From the NCBI GenBank assembly GCA_030028905.1, contig JALDYZ010000020.1, forward strand, positions 1-64,000: a DNA stretch of 64,000 nucleotides, written 5' to 3'. Shown piece after piece: positions 55,456-63,252 of the stretch. Positions within the stretch are counted from its first letter, which is position 1; every line of letters begins with the position of its first letter. The translations under genes and the position numbers were made by a program. Source of the stretch: Ferirhizobium litorale. GTDB taxonomy: Bacteria > Pseudomonadota > Alphaproteobacteria > Rhizobiales > Rhizobiaceae. Under the pieces are notes generated by a model. The model saw nothing but the letters and a program-made list of their open reading frames with translations, was not told the DNA's origin and did no database searches.

Positions 55456-57282
55456 ATGAGCACAAATTCGTCCCGCACGCCCCTTGACCACATCCGCAAT
55501 TTCTCGATCGTGGCCCATATCGACCACGGCAAGTCGACGCTGGCCGACCGGTTGATCCAGTCTACTGGTGGACTGGCCGACCGCGAGATGTCGGAACAGG
55601 TGCTCGACAACATGGAGATCGAGAAGGAGCGCGGCATCACCATCAAGGCCCAAACCGTGCGGCTGCACTACAAGGCCAACAATGGCGAAACCTATGTGCT
55701 GAACCTTATCGATACGCCCGGCCACGTCGACTTCGCCTACGAGGTGTCACGCTCGCTGTCGGCCTGCGAAGGCTCTCTGCTGGTCGTGGACGCCTCGCAG
55801 GGCGTAGAAGCGCAGACGCTCGCCAATGTCTACCAGGCGATCGACAACAATCACGAACTCGTGACCGTCCTCAACAAGATCGACCTTCCGGCCGCCGAGC
55901 CGGAGCGCATCAAGGAACAGATCGAGGAAGTGATCGGCATCGATGCGTCCGACGCGGTGATGATTTCGGCCAAGACCGGCCTCGGCATTCCCGACGTGCT
56001 GGAGGCGATCGTTCACAAGCTCCCGGCGCCGAAGAGCCAGGGCGGCGAGAATGCGCCACTGAAAGCCCTTCTGGTCGACAGCTGGTACGACACCTATCTC
56101 GGCGTCATGGTTCTGGTGCGCGTCATCGACGGCGTGCTGACCAAGGGCCAGCAGATTCGCATGATGGGTACCGGCGCCCGGTATGGTGTCGAACGGGTCG
56201 GCGTGTTGACCCCGAAGATGGTCAATGTCGACAGCCTCGGCCCCGGCGAAATCGGCTTCATCACCGCCTCGATCAAGGAGGTGGCCGATACCCGCGTCGG
56301 CGATACGATCACCGACGACAAGCGGCCCACGGCGCAAGCCCTGCCCGGATTCAAGCCGGCCCAACCGGTCGTATTCTGTGGTCTCTTCCCGGTCGATGCG
56401 GCCGACTTCGAGGATCTGCGCGCCGCGATGGGCAAACTCCGCCTCAACGATGCGTCGTTCTCCTTCGAAATGGAATCGTCTGCCGCCCTCGGCTTCGGCT
56501 TCCGGTGCGGCTTCCTCGGGCTGTTGCACCTCGAAATTATCCAGGAGCGCCTCGAGCGCGAGTTCAATCTCGATCTTGTCGCCACCGCGCCCTCCGTCAT
56601 CTACCAGATGACGCTGACCGATGGCACCGAGAAGGAACTGCACAACCCGGCGGACATGCCGGACGTGGTCAAGATCGAGGAAATTCGCGAGCCGTGGATC
56701 AAGGCGACGATCATGACGCCGGACGAGTATCTCGGCGGCATCCTGAAACTCTGCCAGGACCGGCGCGGCATCCAGACGGAACTGACCTATGTCGGCAACC
56801 GTGCAATGCTGACCTACGAACTGCCGCTCAATGAAGTGGTGTTCGACTTCTATGACCGCCTCAAGTCGATCTCCAAAGGCTATGCCTCCTTCGACTATCA
56901 CATCCTGGACTACCGCGAAGGCGACCTCGTGAAGATGTCGATCCTGGTGAACGGCGATCCGGTCGACGCGCTCTCCATGCTGGTCCACCGCTCCGCTGCC
57001 GACCGGCGCGGCCGCGGCATGTGCGAGAAGCTCAAGGAACTCATCCCGCCGCATATGTTCCAGATCCCGATCCAGGCTGCCATCGGCGGCAAGGTGATCG
57101 CCCGCGAGACGGTTCGCGCGCTGCGCAAGGACGTGACCGCAAAGTGCTACGGCGGCGACGCCACCCGCAAGCGCAAGCTTCTGGAGAAGCAGAAGGAAGG
57201 CAAGAAGCGCATGCGCCAGTTCGGCAAGGTCGAGATCCCGCAGGAAGCGTTTATCGCAGCCTTGAAGATGAACGACGAGTGA
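55456..57282 (+). CDS. lepA: Elongation factor 4 (LepA)
   Basis: LepA is a ribosome-associated GTPase related to EF-G. The 608-aa protein has the G1 motif [14 protein letters not shown] (about residue 23), G3 DTPGHVDF, G4 NKIDLP, and the LepA-specific C-terminal domain ending [22 protein letters not shown]. The ATG at 55456 removes 12 unconserved residues from a TTG-started reading. Confidence 0.97.
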   Translation: MSTNSSRTPLDHIRNFSIVAHIDHGKSTLADRLIQSTGGLADREMSEQVLDNMEIEKERGITIKAQTVRLHYKANNGETYVLNLIDTPGHVDFAYEVSRSLSACEGSLLVVDASQGVEAQTLANVYQAIDNNHELVTVLNKIDLPAAEPERIKEQIEEVIGIDASDAVMISAKTGLGIPDVLEAIVHKLPAPKSQGGENAPLKALLVDSWYDTYLGVMVLVRVIDGVLTKGQQIRMMGTGARYGVERVGVLTPKMVNVDSLGPGEIGFITASIKEVADTRVGDTITDDKRPTAQALPGFKPAQPVVFCGLFPVDAADFEDLRAAMGKLRLNDASFSFEMESSAALGFGFRCGFLGLLHLEIIQERLEREFNLDLVATAPSVIYQMTLTDGTEKELHNPADMPDVVKIEEIREPWIKATIMTPDEYLGGILKLCQDRRGIQTELTYVGNRAMLTYELPLNEVVFDFYDRLKSISKGYASFDYHILDYREGDLVKMSILVNGDPVDALSMLVHRSAADRRGRGMCEKLKELIPPHMFQIPIQAAIGGKVIARETVRALRKDVTAKCYGGDATRKRKLLEKQKEGKKRMRQFGKVEIPQEAFIAALKMNDE

Positions 57283-57285
57283 GCC

Positions 57286-57777
57286 TTACTCCCCGCTCTC
57301 CTTCACTTCCTTGAAACGCGCCTCGAATTCATGGCGCAGTGCCCGGCGTTCTTCCGCTGCCCTTGCCCGCCGCCGCTTGACCTCGGTGTCGAACACCAGC
57401 GCCGGCACCGGCGTCGGCTTGCCGCCGGCGTCGACGGCAACCATGGTGAAATAACAGGAGTTGGTATGGCGCCGCTTGCCGGTGCGAATGTCTTCCGCCT
57501 CGACGCGAACGCCGATTTCCATCGAGGTCCGGCCGGCGAGGTTCACCGAGGCGCGGAAGGTCACCAGTTCCCCGACATGGATCGGCTGGCGGAAAACGAC
57601 CTGGTCGACGGAAAGCGTCACCGCATATTGCTGGGAGAAGCGCGAAGCACAGGAATAAGCGACCCGGTCAAGCAGGTTCAGCAGCGCGCCGCCATGCACC
57701 TTGCCGGAAAAATTCGCCATGTCCGGGGTCATCAGCACCACCATTTCGAGCTGGCTCGGGTCATGGGCGCGATCCAT
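57286..57777 (-). CDS. Acyl-CoA thioesterase (hotdog, YciA-like)
   Basis: This 163-aa hotdog-fold protein resembles YciA/BACH acyl-CoA hydrolases. Its core MANFSGKVHGGALLNLLDRVAYSCASRFSQQYAVTLSVDQVVFRQPI (about residues 20-66) holds the conserved N-x-x-G-x-x-H-G-G element. Specificity is unknown. Start at 57777 gives the family N-terminus; longer readings add unconserved residues. It converges with lepA, whose stop is 3 bp away. Confidence 0.9.
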   Translation of the reverse strand: MDRAHDPSQLEMVVLMTPDMANFSGKVHGGALLNLLDRVAYSCASRFSQQYAVTLSVDQVVFRQPIHVGELVTFRASVNLAGRTSMEIGVRVEAEDIRTGKRRHTNSCYFTMVAVDAGGKPTPVPALVFDTEVKRRRARAAEERRALRHEFEARFKEVKESGE

Positions 57778-57859
57778 TGGGTTTCCTTTCAATATGAGGC
57801 AGAAGCCGGTGGATATGGAGAAGTCTATTGGCTCGCGCCGGCCAGAAAAAGCGTCTTTC

Positions 57860-58426
57860 TCAATCGGCCGAAGCACGGGTGATCGGCCGGGCCGGATTGC
57901 CTGCCACGATCGCTCCCGCCGGCACGCTTTTGGTCACGACGGCGCCGGCGCCGACGATCGCACCGTTGCCGATCGTCACGCCGCCGATAATGATGGCGCC
58001 GCCGCCGATCCAGACGTCATCGCCGATCTCGACTGGCCGCGCGATCTCCATGCCCTCTGCTCTCAAGATAGGATCCTTGTGGTGTTCGGCACAGTAGATA
58101 TGCACGCCTGGGCCGAGCATGCAGCGTTCGCCGATACGCACGGTTCCGGAGTCGAGGATAGTGCATCCGACATTCAGGTAGACCCGAGCGCCAAGGATGA
58201 TGTTGATGCCGTAGGCGCAGTGGAAAGGCGCCTCGACAAAAACATCCTCGGCGACACAACCCAGCAGTGCTCGCAACGCCGGAGCCATGCTTCCGCGCGC
58301 GCCAGGCGGCATGGTGTTGTGCTGATGGACGGCAAAGCGAGCGACATTGCGCAAGGCGTCGAGTTCCGCATCGAGACAGGAGTACCACTCACCGGCAGCC
58401 ATTTTGTCTCGTTCGGTCGTCGTCAT
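57860..58426 (-). CDS. Sugar O-acetyltransferase (Maa/NodL-like)
   Basis: This 188-aa left-handed beta-helix acetyltransferase has the maltose/galactoside O-acetyltransferase signatures: DKMAAGEWYSCLDAEL near the N-terminus, hexapeptide repeats (INIILGARVYLNVGCTILDSG) and DVWIGGGAIIIGGVTIGNGAIVGAGAVVTKSVPAGAIVAGNPAR. NodL belongs to this family but no nod genes are nearby. Its start overlaps the GFA gene stop by 4 bp. Confidence 0.9.
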   Translation of the reverse strand: MTTTERDKMAAGEWYSCLDAELDALRNVARFAVHQHNTMPPGARGSMAPALRALLGCVAEDVFVEAPFHCAYGINIILGARVYLNVGCTILDSGTVRIGERCMLGPGVHIYCAEHHKDPILRAEGMEIARPVEIGDDVWIGGGAIIIGGVTIGNGAIVGAGAVVTKSVPAGAIVAGNPARPITRASAD

Positions 58427-58908
58427 TGCGATGCCTTCGCGGCCGCTCCGGCCTTTCGCCGCCGCGCCAGACTATCTGCCGGCCATTGCTCCTTCATGTC
58501 GTAGTATTCCTCAAAGACAGTGGCCCCTTCCGGCAGGCGCACCCACGGGAGCTTGGAGCGGGCGTAGATATGCACGTCCGGCGCGAAGGCGCTGGGATCA
58601 TCGAGGCTGGCTACGCGGACGAAGGACATCCACCTGCGCCGCCCGTAGTCGCTCCACAGCGCCGACTGACATTCGCTGCAGCGATAGACATCGTGCGGAT
58701 GACCACTGTCCGTCGAGAGCGTCGTCACGACAGGCTCGCCCGCAACAAGTTCCACCCGGTCCGCCTCGATCAAAGCATTAATCGCAAAGGCACTACCGGT
58801 CTGGCGTTGGCAATCCCGGCAGTGGCAACAATGCACGAACATCGGCCTGTCGTTCAGCCGGTAGCGGATGCGGCCACAGAAGCAGCCGCCATCGAATACT
58901 TCGCTCAT
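58423..58908 (-). CDS. GFA-family glutathione-dependent protein
   Basis: This 161-aa protein has the GFA (glutathione-dependent formaldehyde-activating) fold with zinc-binding cysteines: GGCFCGRIRY, HCCHCRDCQRQTGSAF and YRCSECQSALW. Such proteins bind zinc and sometimes help form S-hydroxymethylglutathione, but many have unknown roles. It sits between a GATase gene (31 bp upstream) and the acetyltransferase on one strand. Confidence 0.92.
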   Translation of the reverse strand: MSEVFDGGCFCGRIRYRLNDRPMFVHCCHCRDCQRQTGSAFAINALIEADRVELVAGEPVVTTLSTDSGHPHDVYRCSECQSALWSDYGRRRWMSFVRVASLDDPSAFAPDVHIYARSKLPWVRLPEGATVFEEYYDMKEQWPADSLARRRKAGAAAKASQ

Positions 58909-58939
58909 CCCTTCCCTCCCGATCGCCCATGCCGGGCAT

Positions 58940-59653
58940 TCAGCCCTCCGCCGATTCGATGCGGGCGACCCAGGCTCTGGCGATCGCCAATCCGGTCTCG
59001 TCGGCGATGTTTCCGTGCCGCGCGGCCAGTTCCGGGTAGCGTTCCATCCAGCTTGGATCGAGGGCGTGCATGTGATGGATCAAGGTCGTGTTCCAGTCCT
59101 CAACCACACTGGTGCTCGCCTCGAAATGGAACTGCGTGCCGTAGGCGGCGCGCCCGACCCGGAATGCCTGGTTGGTCGCCGTTTCGTTGGTGGCAAGCCG
59201 GACGGCATTTTCCGGCAGGGTGAACGTGTCGCAGTGCCATTGGAAGATCGGAAAGCGAGTGCTTACCGATTGCAATACCGGATCGTCGCCCCCCTCCTCG
59301 GTCAGTTCGACATGATGCCAGCCGAATTCCAGCCCCGCGTTCAAGCTGTTTTCGCCACCGTAGGCGCGGGCGAGGATCTGACTGCCGAGGCATATCCCCA
59401 GCACCGCTTTGCCAGCGTCGCCGAATTCGCGCATGAGCCGGGCAAGCTCGGGCAGATAGGGGTGCTTGTCGTCGTCGATCGCACTCTGCCCGCCGCCGAG
59501 CACGACGATCGCATCGTGATCGGCGATACCGTCGGGCAGGCTTTCGCCGTCCCACGGACGGAAAACATCGATCTCGGCCCCTGCCTCCGCAAGCGCGACG
59601 CCGACCTGACCGAGATGCGAGACCCTGGTGTTTTCAATCACAGCGACGCGCAT
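58940..59653 (-). CDS. Class I glutamine amidotransferase-like protein
   Basis: This 237-aa protein has a stand-alone class I GATase domain: VVLGGGQSAIDDD, the nucleophile GICLGSQILARAYGG (Cys, about residue 88), QWHCDTFTLPENA and QFHFEAS (catalytic His). Free-standing relatives act on small gamma-glutamyl compounds or are of unknown function. The ATG at 59653 gives MRVAVIENTRVSH; it follows the doxX-type gene by 105 bp. Confidence 0.88.
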   Translation of the reverse strand: MRVAVIENTRVSHLGQVGVALAEAGAEIDVFRPWDGESLPDGIADHDAIVVLGGGQSAIDDDKHPYLPELARLMREFGDAGKAVLGICLGSQILARAYGGENSLNAGLEFGWHHVELTEEGGDDPVLQSVSTRFPIFQWHCDTFTLPENAVRLATNETATNQAFRVGRAAYGTQFHFEASTSVVEDWNTTLIHHMHALDPSWMERYPELAARHGNIADETGLAIARAWVARIESAEG

Positions 59654-59758
59654 GCCTATCCATCCTGCAAGTTCCACTCGATGGAGAAGCAATCACGTCC
59701 CTCGCCGACATACAAGCCGGCTTGCGACCGCAATTTTGCGACGAGGCAAAAATAACCG

Positions 59759-60211
59759 TCAGAACTGCTTGCCGATCCTGGCGTCTAGCGAATGCGCGTT
59801 GCCACCGCGGAAGGCGAAGTAGAATGTGATTGCCGACCAGAGGATCGAGCGCTCGGCGCCGCCGAGCCCTTCGCCCTTTACCACCCAATGGGAATAGACG
59901 GTGACGAGCAGCACGATGGTTGCGGCAACGGCGGCCGGGCGGGTCAGCAGGCCTATTGCAAGGAGGATGCCGCCGAAGAATTCGGTGGCGGCCAGCAGGG
60001 GCGACCAAAAGACTCCGGGATAGAAGCCGAGGCTTTCCACCATGCCGACGGCACCGAACGGATTGATGATCTTGCCGAATCCATGGACCGCAAAAAGTAC
60101 GCCGGCAAGGACGCGCAGCAGCGTTTCGGCGCCAGTAGTTCCGGCCGCATAAAGCGGCGACAGCGCCGGGATGACGAGGCTCGAACGAGCGGAAGTGGTT
60201 TGATCAGCCAT
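59759..60211 (-). CDS. DoxX-family membrane protein
   Basis: This 150-aa protein has four predicted membrane segments with VLAGVLFAVHGFGKI, FGGILLAIGLLTRPAA and an acidic or basic pattern typical of DoxX. Relatives have been linked to thiosulfate:quinone oxidoreductase and to oxidative stress, but function is usually unknown. GGAGG lies 7 nt before the ATG at 60211. It is the first gene of the minus-strand run down to the thioesterase. Confidence 0.9.
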   Translation of the reverse strand: MADQTTSARSSLVIPALSPLYAAGTTGAETLLRVLAGVLFAVHGFGKIINPFGAVGMVESLGFYPGVFWSPLLAATEFFGGILLAIGLLTRPAAVAATIVLLVTVYSHWVVKGEGLGGAERSILWSAITFYFAFRGGNAHSLDARIGKQF

Positions 60212-60399
60212 GGATTTTCCTCCGCGGGACAGCATCTATTGCAGTGCAATAACAACTGCCGAACGCGATGCTTCGATGCAAGCGGGCGACAACAAGAAAC
60301 CTGACAAATCTGGCTAACATTTCCGTGAGGAGGGATGCCGAAGAGCGTTGCCGCTCCCCGGTGCGGGCGCTATAGATGCCGCAGCATCAGGAGTTGGAT

Positions 60400-60705
60400 A
60401 TGATAACCGCCAAGCCTCGCATCAGCATACTCTACTGCACCCAATGCAACTGGCTGCTGCGTGCCGGCTGGATGGCGCAGGAACTGCTGTCCACGTTTGG
60501 TGAAAGCCTCGGCGAGGTGGCGCTCTTGCCCGGCACCGGCGGCAGCTTCGAAATTCGTGTCGATGGCGAACTCATCTGGGAACGCAAGCGTGACGGCGGT
60601 TTCCCCGGCCCCAAGGAACTCAAGCAGCGGGTGCGCGACATCATCGAGCCCGAGCGTGATCTTGGCCATATCGATCGTTCCGGCCGCACTTCGGTTGACG
60701 AGTGA
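60400..60705 (+). CDS. SelT/SelW/SelH-family thioredoxin-like protein
   Basis: This 101-aa Rdx-type protein has the CxxC redox motif ILYCTQCNWLLRAGWMAQELL (about residues 12-32), the cysteine counterpart of selenoprotein W, and the C-terminal RKRDGGFPGPKELKQRVRDII typical of the family. It is probably a glutathione-linked thiol oxidoreductase. AGGAG lies 7 nt before the ATG at 60400. There is no TGA in the frame, so selenocysteine is not used. Confidence 0.9.
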   Translation: MITAKPRISILYCTQCNWLLRAGWMAQELLSTFGESLGEVALLPGTGGSFEIRVDGELIWERKRDGGFPGPKELKQRVRDIIEPERDLGHIDRSGRTSVDE

Positions 60706-60756
60706 CGCACGAACGGCGTCGAGCGCAGTTCGGCTGCCGGATCGAAAACGCTGGCT

Positions 60757-61326
60757 CTAGTTCCAAGGCGAGCGGCAGACCCTGTAGGCGCCACTATAGC
60801 CCAGATACATGTTGCTGGCCGGGTTATACGACCTGTAGCGTGCCTGGCACCATTGCTGGTGACTGTTCGAGGTGGCGGCGCGATAGACCGTGCGCGGCGC
60901 ATAGTACGGCGGAGGATAGACGCGCCGGTTGGTGTATCTGGGATAGTGGTTGTAATAGGGATAGTAGGATCCGAAATAGCCCCCATAGTACCCGGCATAA
61001 TAGGGAGAGAACCCCAAGCCGATATAAGCGGTACTGGAATACGGCCCATCGTAATATGGGCGATAGTATGGCCGGTAGGCCCTTGATGGCCTATAGGGAC
61101 TGTAGCTGTTGCCGTAGTATGGCCGATAGGATGGCCGGCGATAGTAGCCCGGGCTCCAGGGCTGATTGCAGCCGCCGCTCCCGCATACGACCCGAACACT
61201 GGTGACGTCGCTATGGCGGTCGATGACCGGGATCTGAGCGCGGGGCACGGCATCCGCCGGTACCGCTGTCGACAGGGCCGACAGTCCAAACACGCATCCG
61301 AGGGCAAGTTTGCTGAAAAGACTCAT
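60757..61326 (-). CDS. BA14K-family exported protein with Tyr/Pro repeats
   Basis: This 189-aa protein has a signal peptide (MSLFSKLALGCVFGLSALST, ending ADA) and a long tract of YRPYY/PYYGN/YPYY-type repeats (about 60-145). It ends in a BA14K module (HQQWCQARYRSYNPASNMYLGYSG, about residue 155 onward). BA14K proteins are Rhizobiales-specific, membrane- or envelope-associated, and the Brucella one is immunoreactive with proposed lectin-like activity. The repeat tract is low complexity. GAGGAAACGG precedes the ATG at 61326. Confidence 0.85.
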   Translation of the reverse strand: MSLFSKLALGCVFGLSALSTAVPADAVPRAQIPVIDRHSDVTSVRVVCGSGGCNQPWSPGYYRRPSYRPYYGNSYSPYRPSRAYRPYYRPYYDGPYSSTAYIGLGFSPYYAGYYGGYFGSYYPYYNHYPRYTNRRVYPPPYYAPRTVYRAATSNSHQQWCQARYRSYNPASNMYLGYSGAYRVCRSPWN

Positions 61327-61564
61327 GACCGTTTCCTCTCGATGACCCGAGGAACCACGCCGCGCGACGTCGCATTGTTTGGCGGCCATGCCCGAGCATC
61401 TATTTGAGCGAATTAAACTATAGCACGACAGACGCGCGAAATCTGCATCGTTCCTGTCTCGGTCGCCACTCCAGCGGCTGCGGCCAACGCTCGCGCAAGA
61501 TCGACGGTTGAACATCAATAGGCCATGGGCCATAAAAAGTTTGATGAATTGCCGGGAGTTTACG

Positions 61565-62998
61565 ATGAGCCTGAAATTCGGAACCAGCGGCCTTCGCGGC
61601 CTGTCGGTCGACCTCACCGGCCGGGCGGCGGCGCTCTATGCCACTGCTTTTGGACGGTATCTGCTCGAAAGCGGCAGAATCGCAGCCAATGACGAGGTTC
61701 TCGTCGGTCGCGACTATCGCGACTCCAGCCCCGAGATCGCAACGAACTGCATCGATGCGCTTGCGGCGGTCGGCCTTCGACCGGTCGATTGCGGGGCTAT
61801 AGCGACACCGGCGCTTGCACTCGATGCCCTTGAGCGCGATCGGGCCTGCCTGATGGTCACCGGGTCTCATATTCCGGCCGACCGCAACGGCATCAAATTC
61901 TACCGTCCCGACGGTGAGATCGACAAGGCGGACGAGGCAGCGATCAGTCGCGAGGCTGTGCGGCTCGAGCAGGAAGGCTTCTCCCTTCCGAAAAAGGCGG
62001 CCGGATACGCAGCGGACGATGGTGCCACCGAAGAACGCTACTTCCGGCGCAACGCTTCCCTCCTTCCACCTCTGGCGCTCAAGGGCCTGCGCGTCGGCGT
62101 CTACCAGCACAGCACCGTCGCACGCGACATGCTTGCCCGGATCCTCGCCTGCCATGGAGCAGAAGTCGTTGCCTTGGGTCGCTCCGATCGGTTCATTCCC
62201 GTCGATACCGAAGCCGTGACGAGCGAAACGCTGGATTTCCTCTCTGCCTGGGCTGCAGAACATCGCCTCGATGCCATCGTATCAGCAGATGGCGACGGCG
62301 ATCGGCCGTTGGTTGCCGACGAAAGGGGAAACCCGTTGCGCGGCGACCTGCTTGGCCTAATCAGCGCGAACTTCCTTGGCGCGAGCGTAGTTGTCACTCC
62401 CGTGACGTCGAACTCGGGAATCGAAGCCAGCGGCACATTCCGGGTCGAGCGCACGCGGGTCGGCTCGCCATATGTAATCGCCGGCATGAACGACGCCCTT
62501 CACAAGGGCGAGGACCGGGTGATGGGCTTCGAAGCCAATGGCGGCGTGCTGACGGCTTCCGCGTTCACTGTGAGCGGCTCGACGTTGGAACCGTTGCCGA
62601 CTCGCGACTGTGCGTTGCCGATTCTGGCCGCGCTCCACGCCGCCAACGTGGAAAAGCAACCACTGTCGGCGGTCGCCGCCGCCTATAAACTTCCTGTCGC
62701 CGATGCCGACCGGCTGGAAGATTTTCCGCAGGCGACTTCCTCCGCCCTGATGGCGCGCCTACGGAGTTCGCCGGATGCACTGGCACGATTCCTCGCGCCG
62801 ATCGGCGACGTTGCCTCCACGAGCGACATTGATGGCCTGCGGGTAACACTTGGCGACGGGCGAATCATTCACTTCCGCCCATCCGGTAATGCCCCTGAAA
62901 TGCGCTGCTATGTTGAAGCGACAACCTCGGAAGCGGCAAAAGCGCTGCTCGACCAAGGACTTGATGCCATTCGCGGCTTTGCCGCAACGGTTCCTTGA
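61565..62998 (+). CDS. noeK: Phosphomannomutase (NoeK-like)
   Basis: This 477-aa enzyme belongs to the alpha-D-phosphohexomutase family that interconverts hexose 1- and 6-phosphates for polysaccharide precursors. It has the phosphoserine loop MVTGSHIPADRNGIKFY (about residue 99), the metal loop SADGDGDRPLVADERG and the C-terminal phosphate-binding HFRPSGNAPEMRCYVEA. TGSHIP replaces the usual TASHNP, as in NoeK of fucosylated-Nod-factor rhizobia. The symbol is given on that resemblance; a general PMM role is equally possible. The ATG at 61565 gives the family start MSLKFGTSGLRG. Confidence 0.8.
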   Translation: MSLKFGTSGLRGLSVDLTGRAAALYATAFGRYLLESGRIAANDEVLVGRDYRDSSPEIATNCIDALAAVGLRPVDCGAIATPALALDALERDRACLMVTGSHIPADRNGIKFYRPDGEIDKADEAAISREAVRLEQEGFSLPKKAAGYAADDGATEERYFRRNASLLPPLALKGLRVGVYQHSTVARDMLARILACHGAEVVALGRSDRFIPVDTEAVTSETLDFLSAWAAEHRLDAIVSADGDGDRPLVADERGNPLRGDLLGLISANFLGASVVVTPVTSNSGIEASGTFRVERTRVGSPYVIAGMNDALHKGEDRVMGFEANGGVLTASAFTVSGSTLEPLPTRDCALPILAALHAANVEKQPLSAVAAAYKLPVADADRLEDFPQATSSALMARLRSSPDALARFLAPIGDVASTSDIDGLRVTLGDGRIIHFRPSGNAPEMRCYVEATTSEAAKALLDQGLDAIRGFAATVP

Positions 62999-63079
62999 AC
63001 AGGTTTTTTGCAGAACGCGGAGAAATCTTCGACAAGCCTGTTGACACCAGACGGCCTCCCCCTTACATCGCTCCTCGTC

Positions 63080-63166
63080 GCCCAGATGGCGGAATTGGTA
63101 GACGCGCCAGCTTCAGGTGCTGGTACTCGAAAGGGTGTGGAGGTTCGAGTCCTCTTCTGGGCACCA
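63080..63166 (+). tRNA. tRNA-Leu (CAG)
   Basis: The 87-nt sequence folds as a class II tRNA: acceptor GCCCAGA/TCTGGGC, anticodon stem CCAGC/GCTGG enclosing TTCAGGT (anticodon CAG at 63114-63116), long variable arm, T arm with TTCGAGT, discriminator A and an encoded CCA. It is intact and sits at the border of an integrated element. Confidence 0.97.
63144..63166 (+). other. Probable attachment site in the tRNA-Leu 3' end
   Basis: Tyrosine integrases commonly recombine at the T arm and 3' end of tRNA genes and restore the tRNA. The integrase start 87 bp downstream of this end fits that arrangement. The matching direct repeat would be at the far end of the element, outside the window. Confidence 0.5.
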
Positions 63167-63200
63167 TTCCATTTTATCCACCTTGAAATCTATATTATAT

Positions 63201-63218
63201 TCCCCTTTCAAGGGGATG
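63201..63218. repeat. Palindrome between tRNA and integrase
   Basis: TCCCCTT-TC-AAGGGGA is a near-complete palindrome between tRNA-Leu and the integrase start. It could be an integrase or excisionase arm site or an operator. No T-run follows, so it is not a typical terminator. Confidence 0.4.
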
Positions 63219-63252
63219 GTCGCTCCCGACTGCTACACAGGAGCGCCACACA

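Noticed and set aside
55747-57054. 435-codon minus-strand open frame opposite lepA
   Set aside because: It is an antisense frame within lepA without family features.
60400-60705. Selenocysteine use in the SelW-like protein
   Set aside because: The redox motif is CTQC with two ordinary Cys codons and there is no in-frame TGA.
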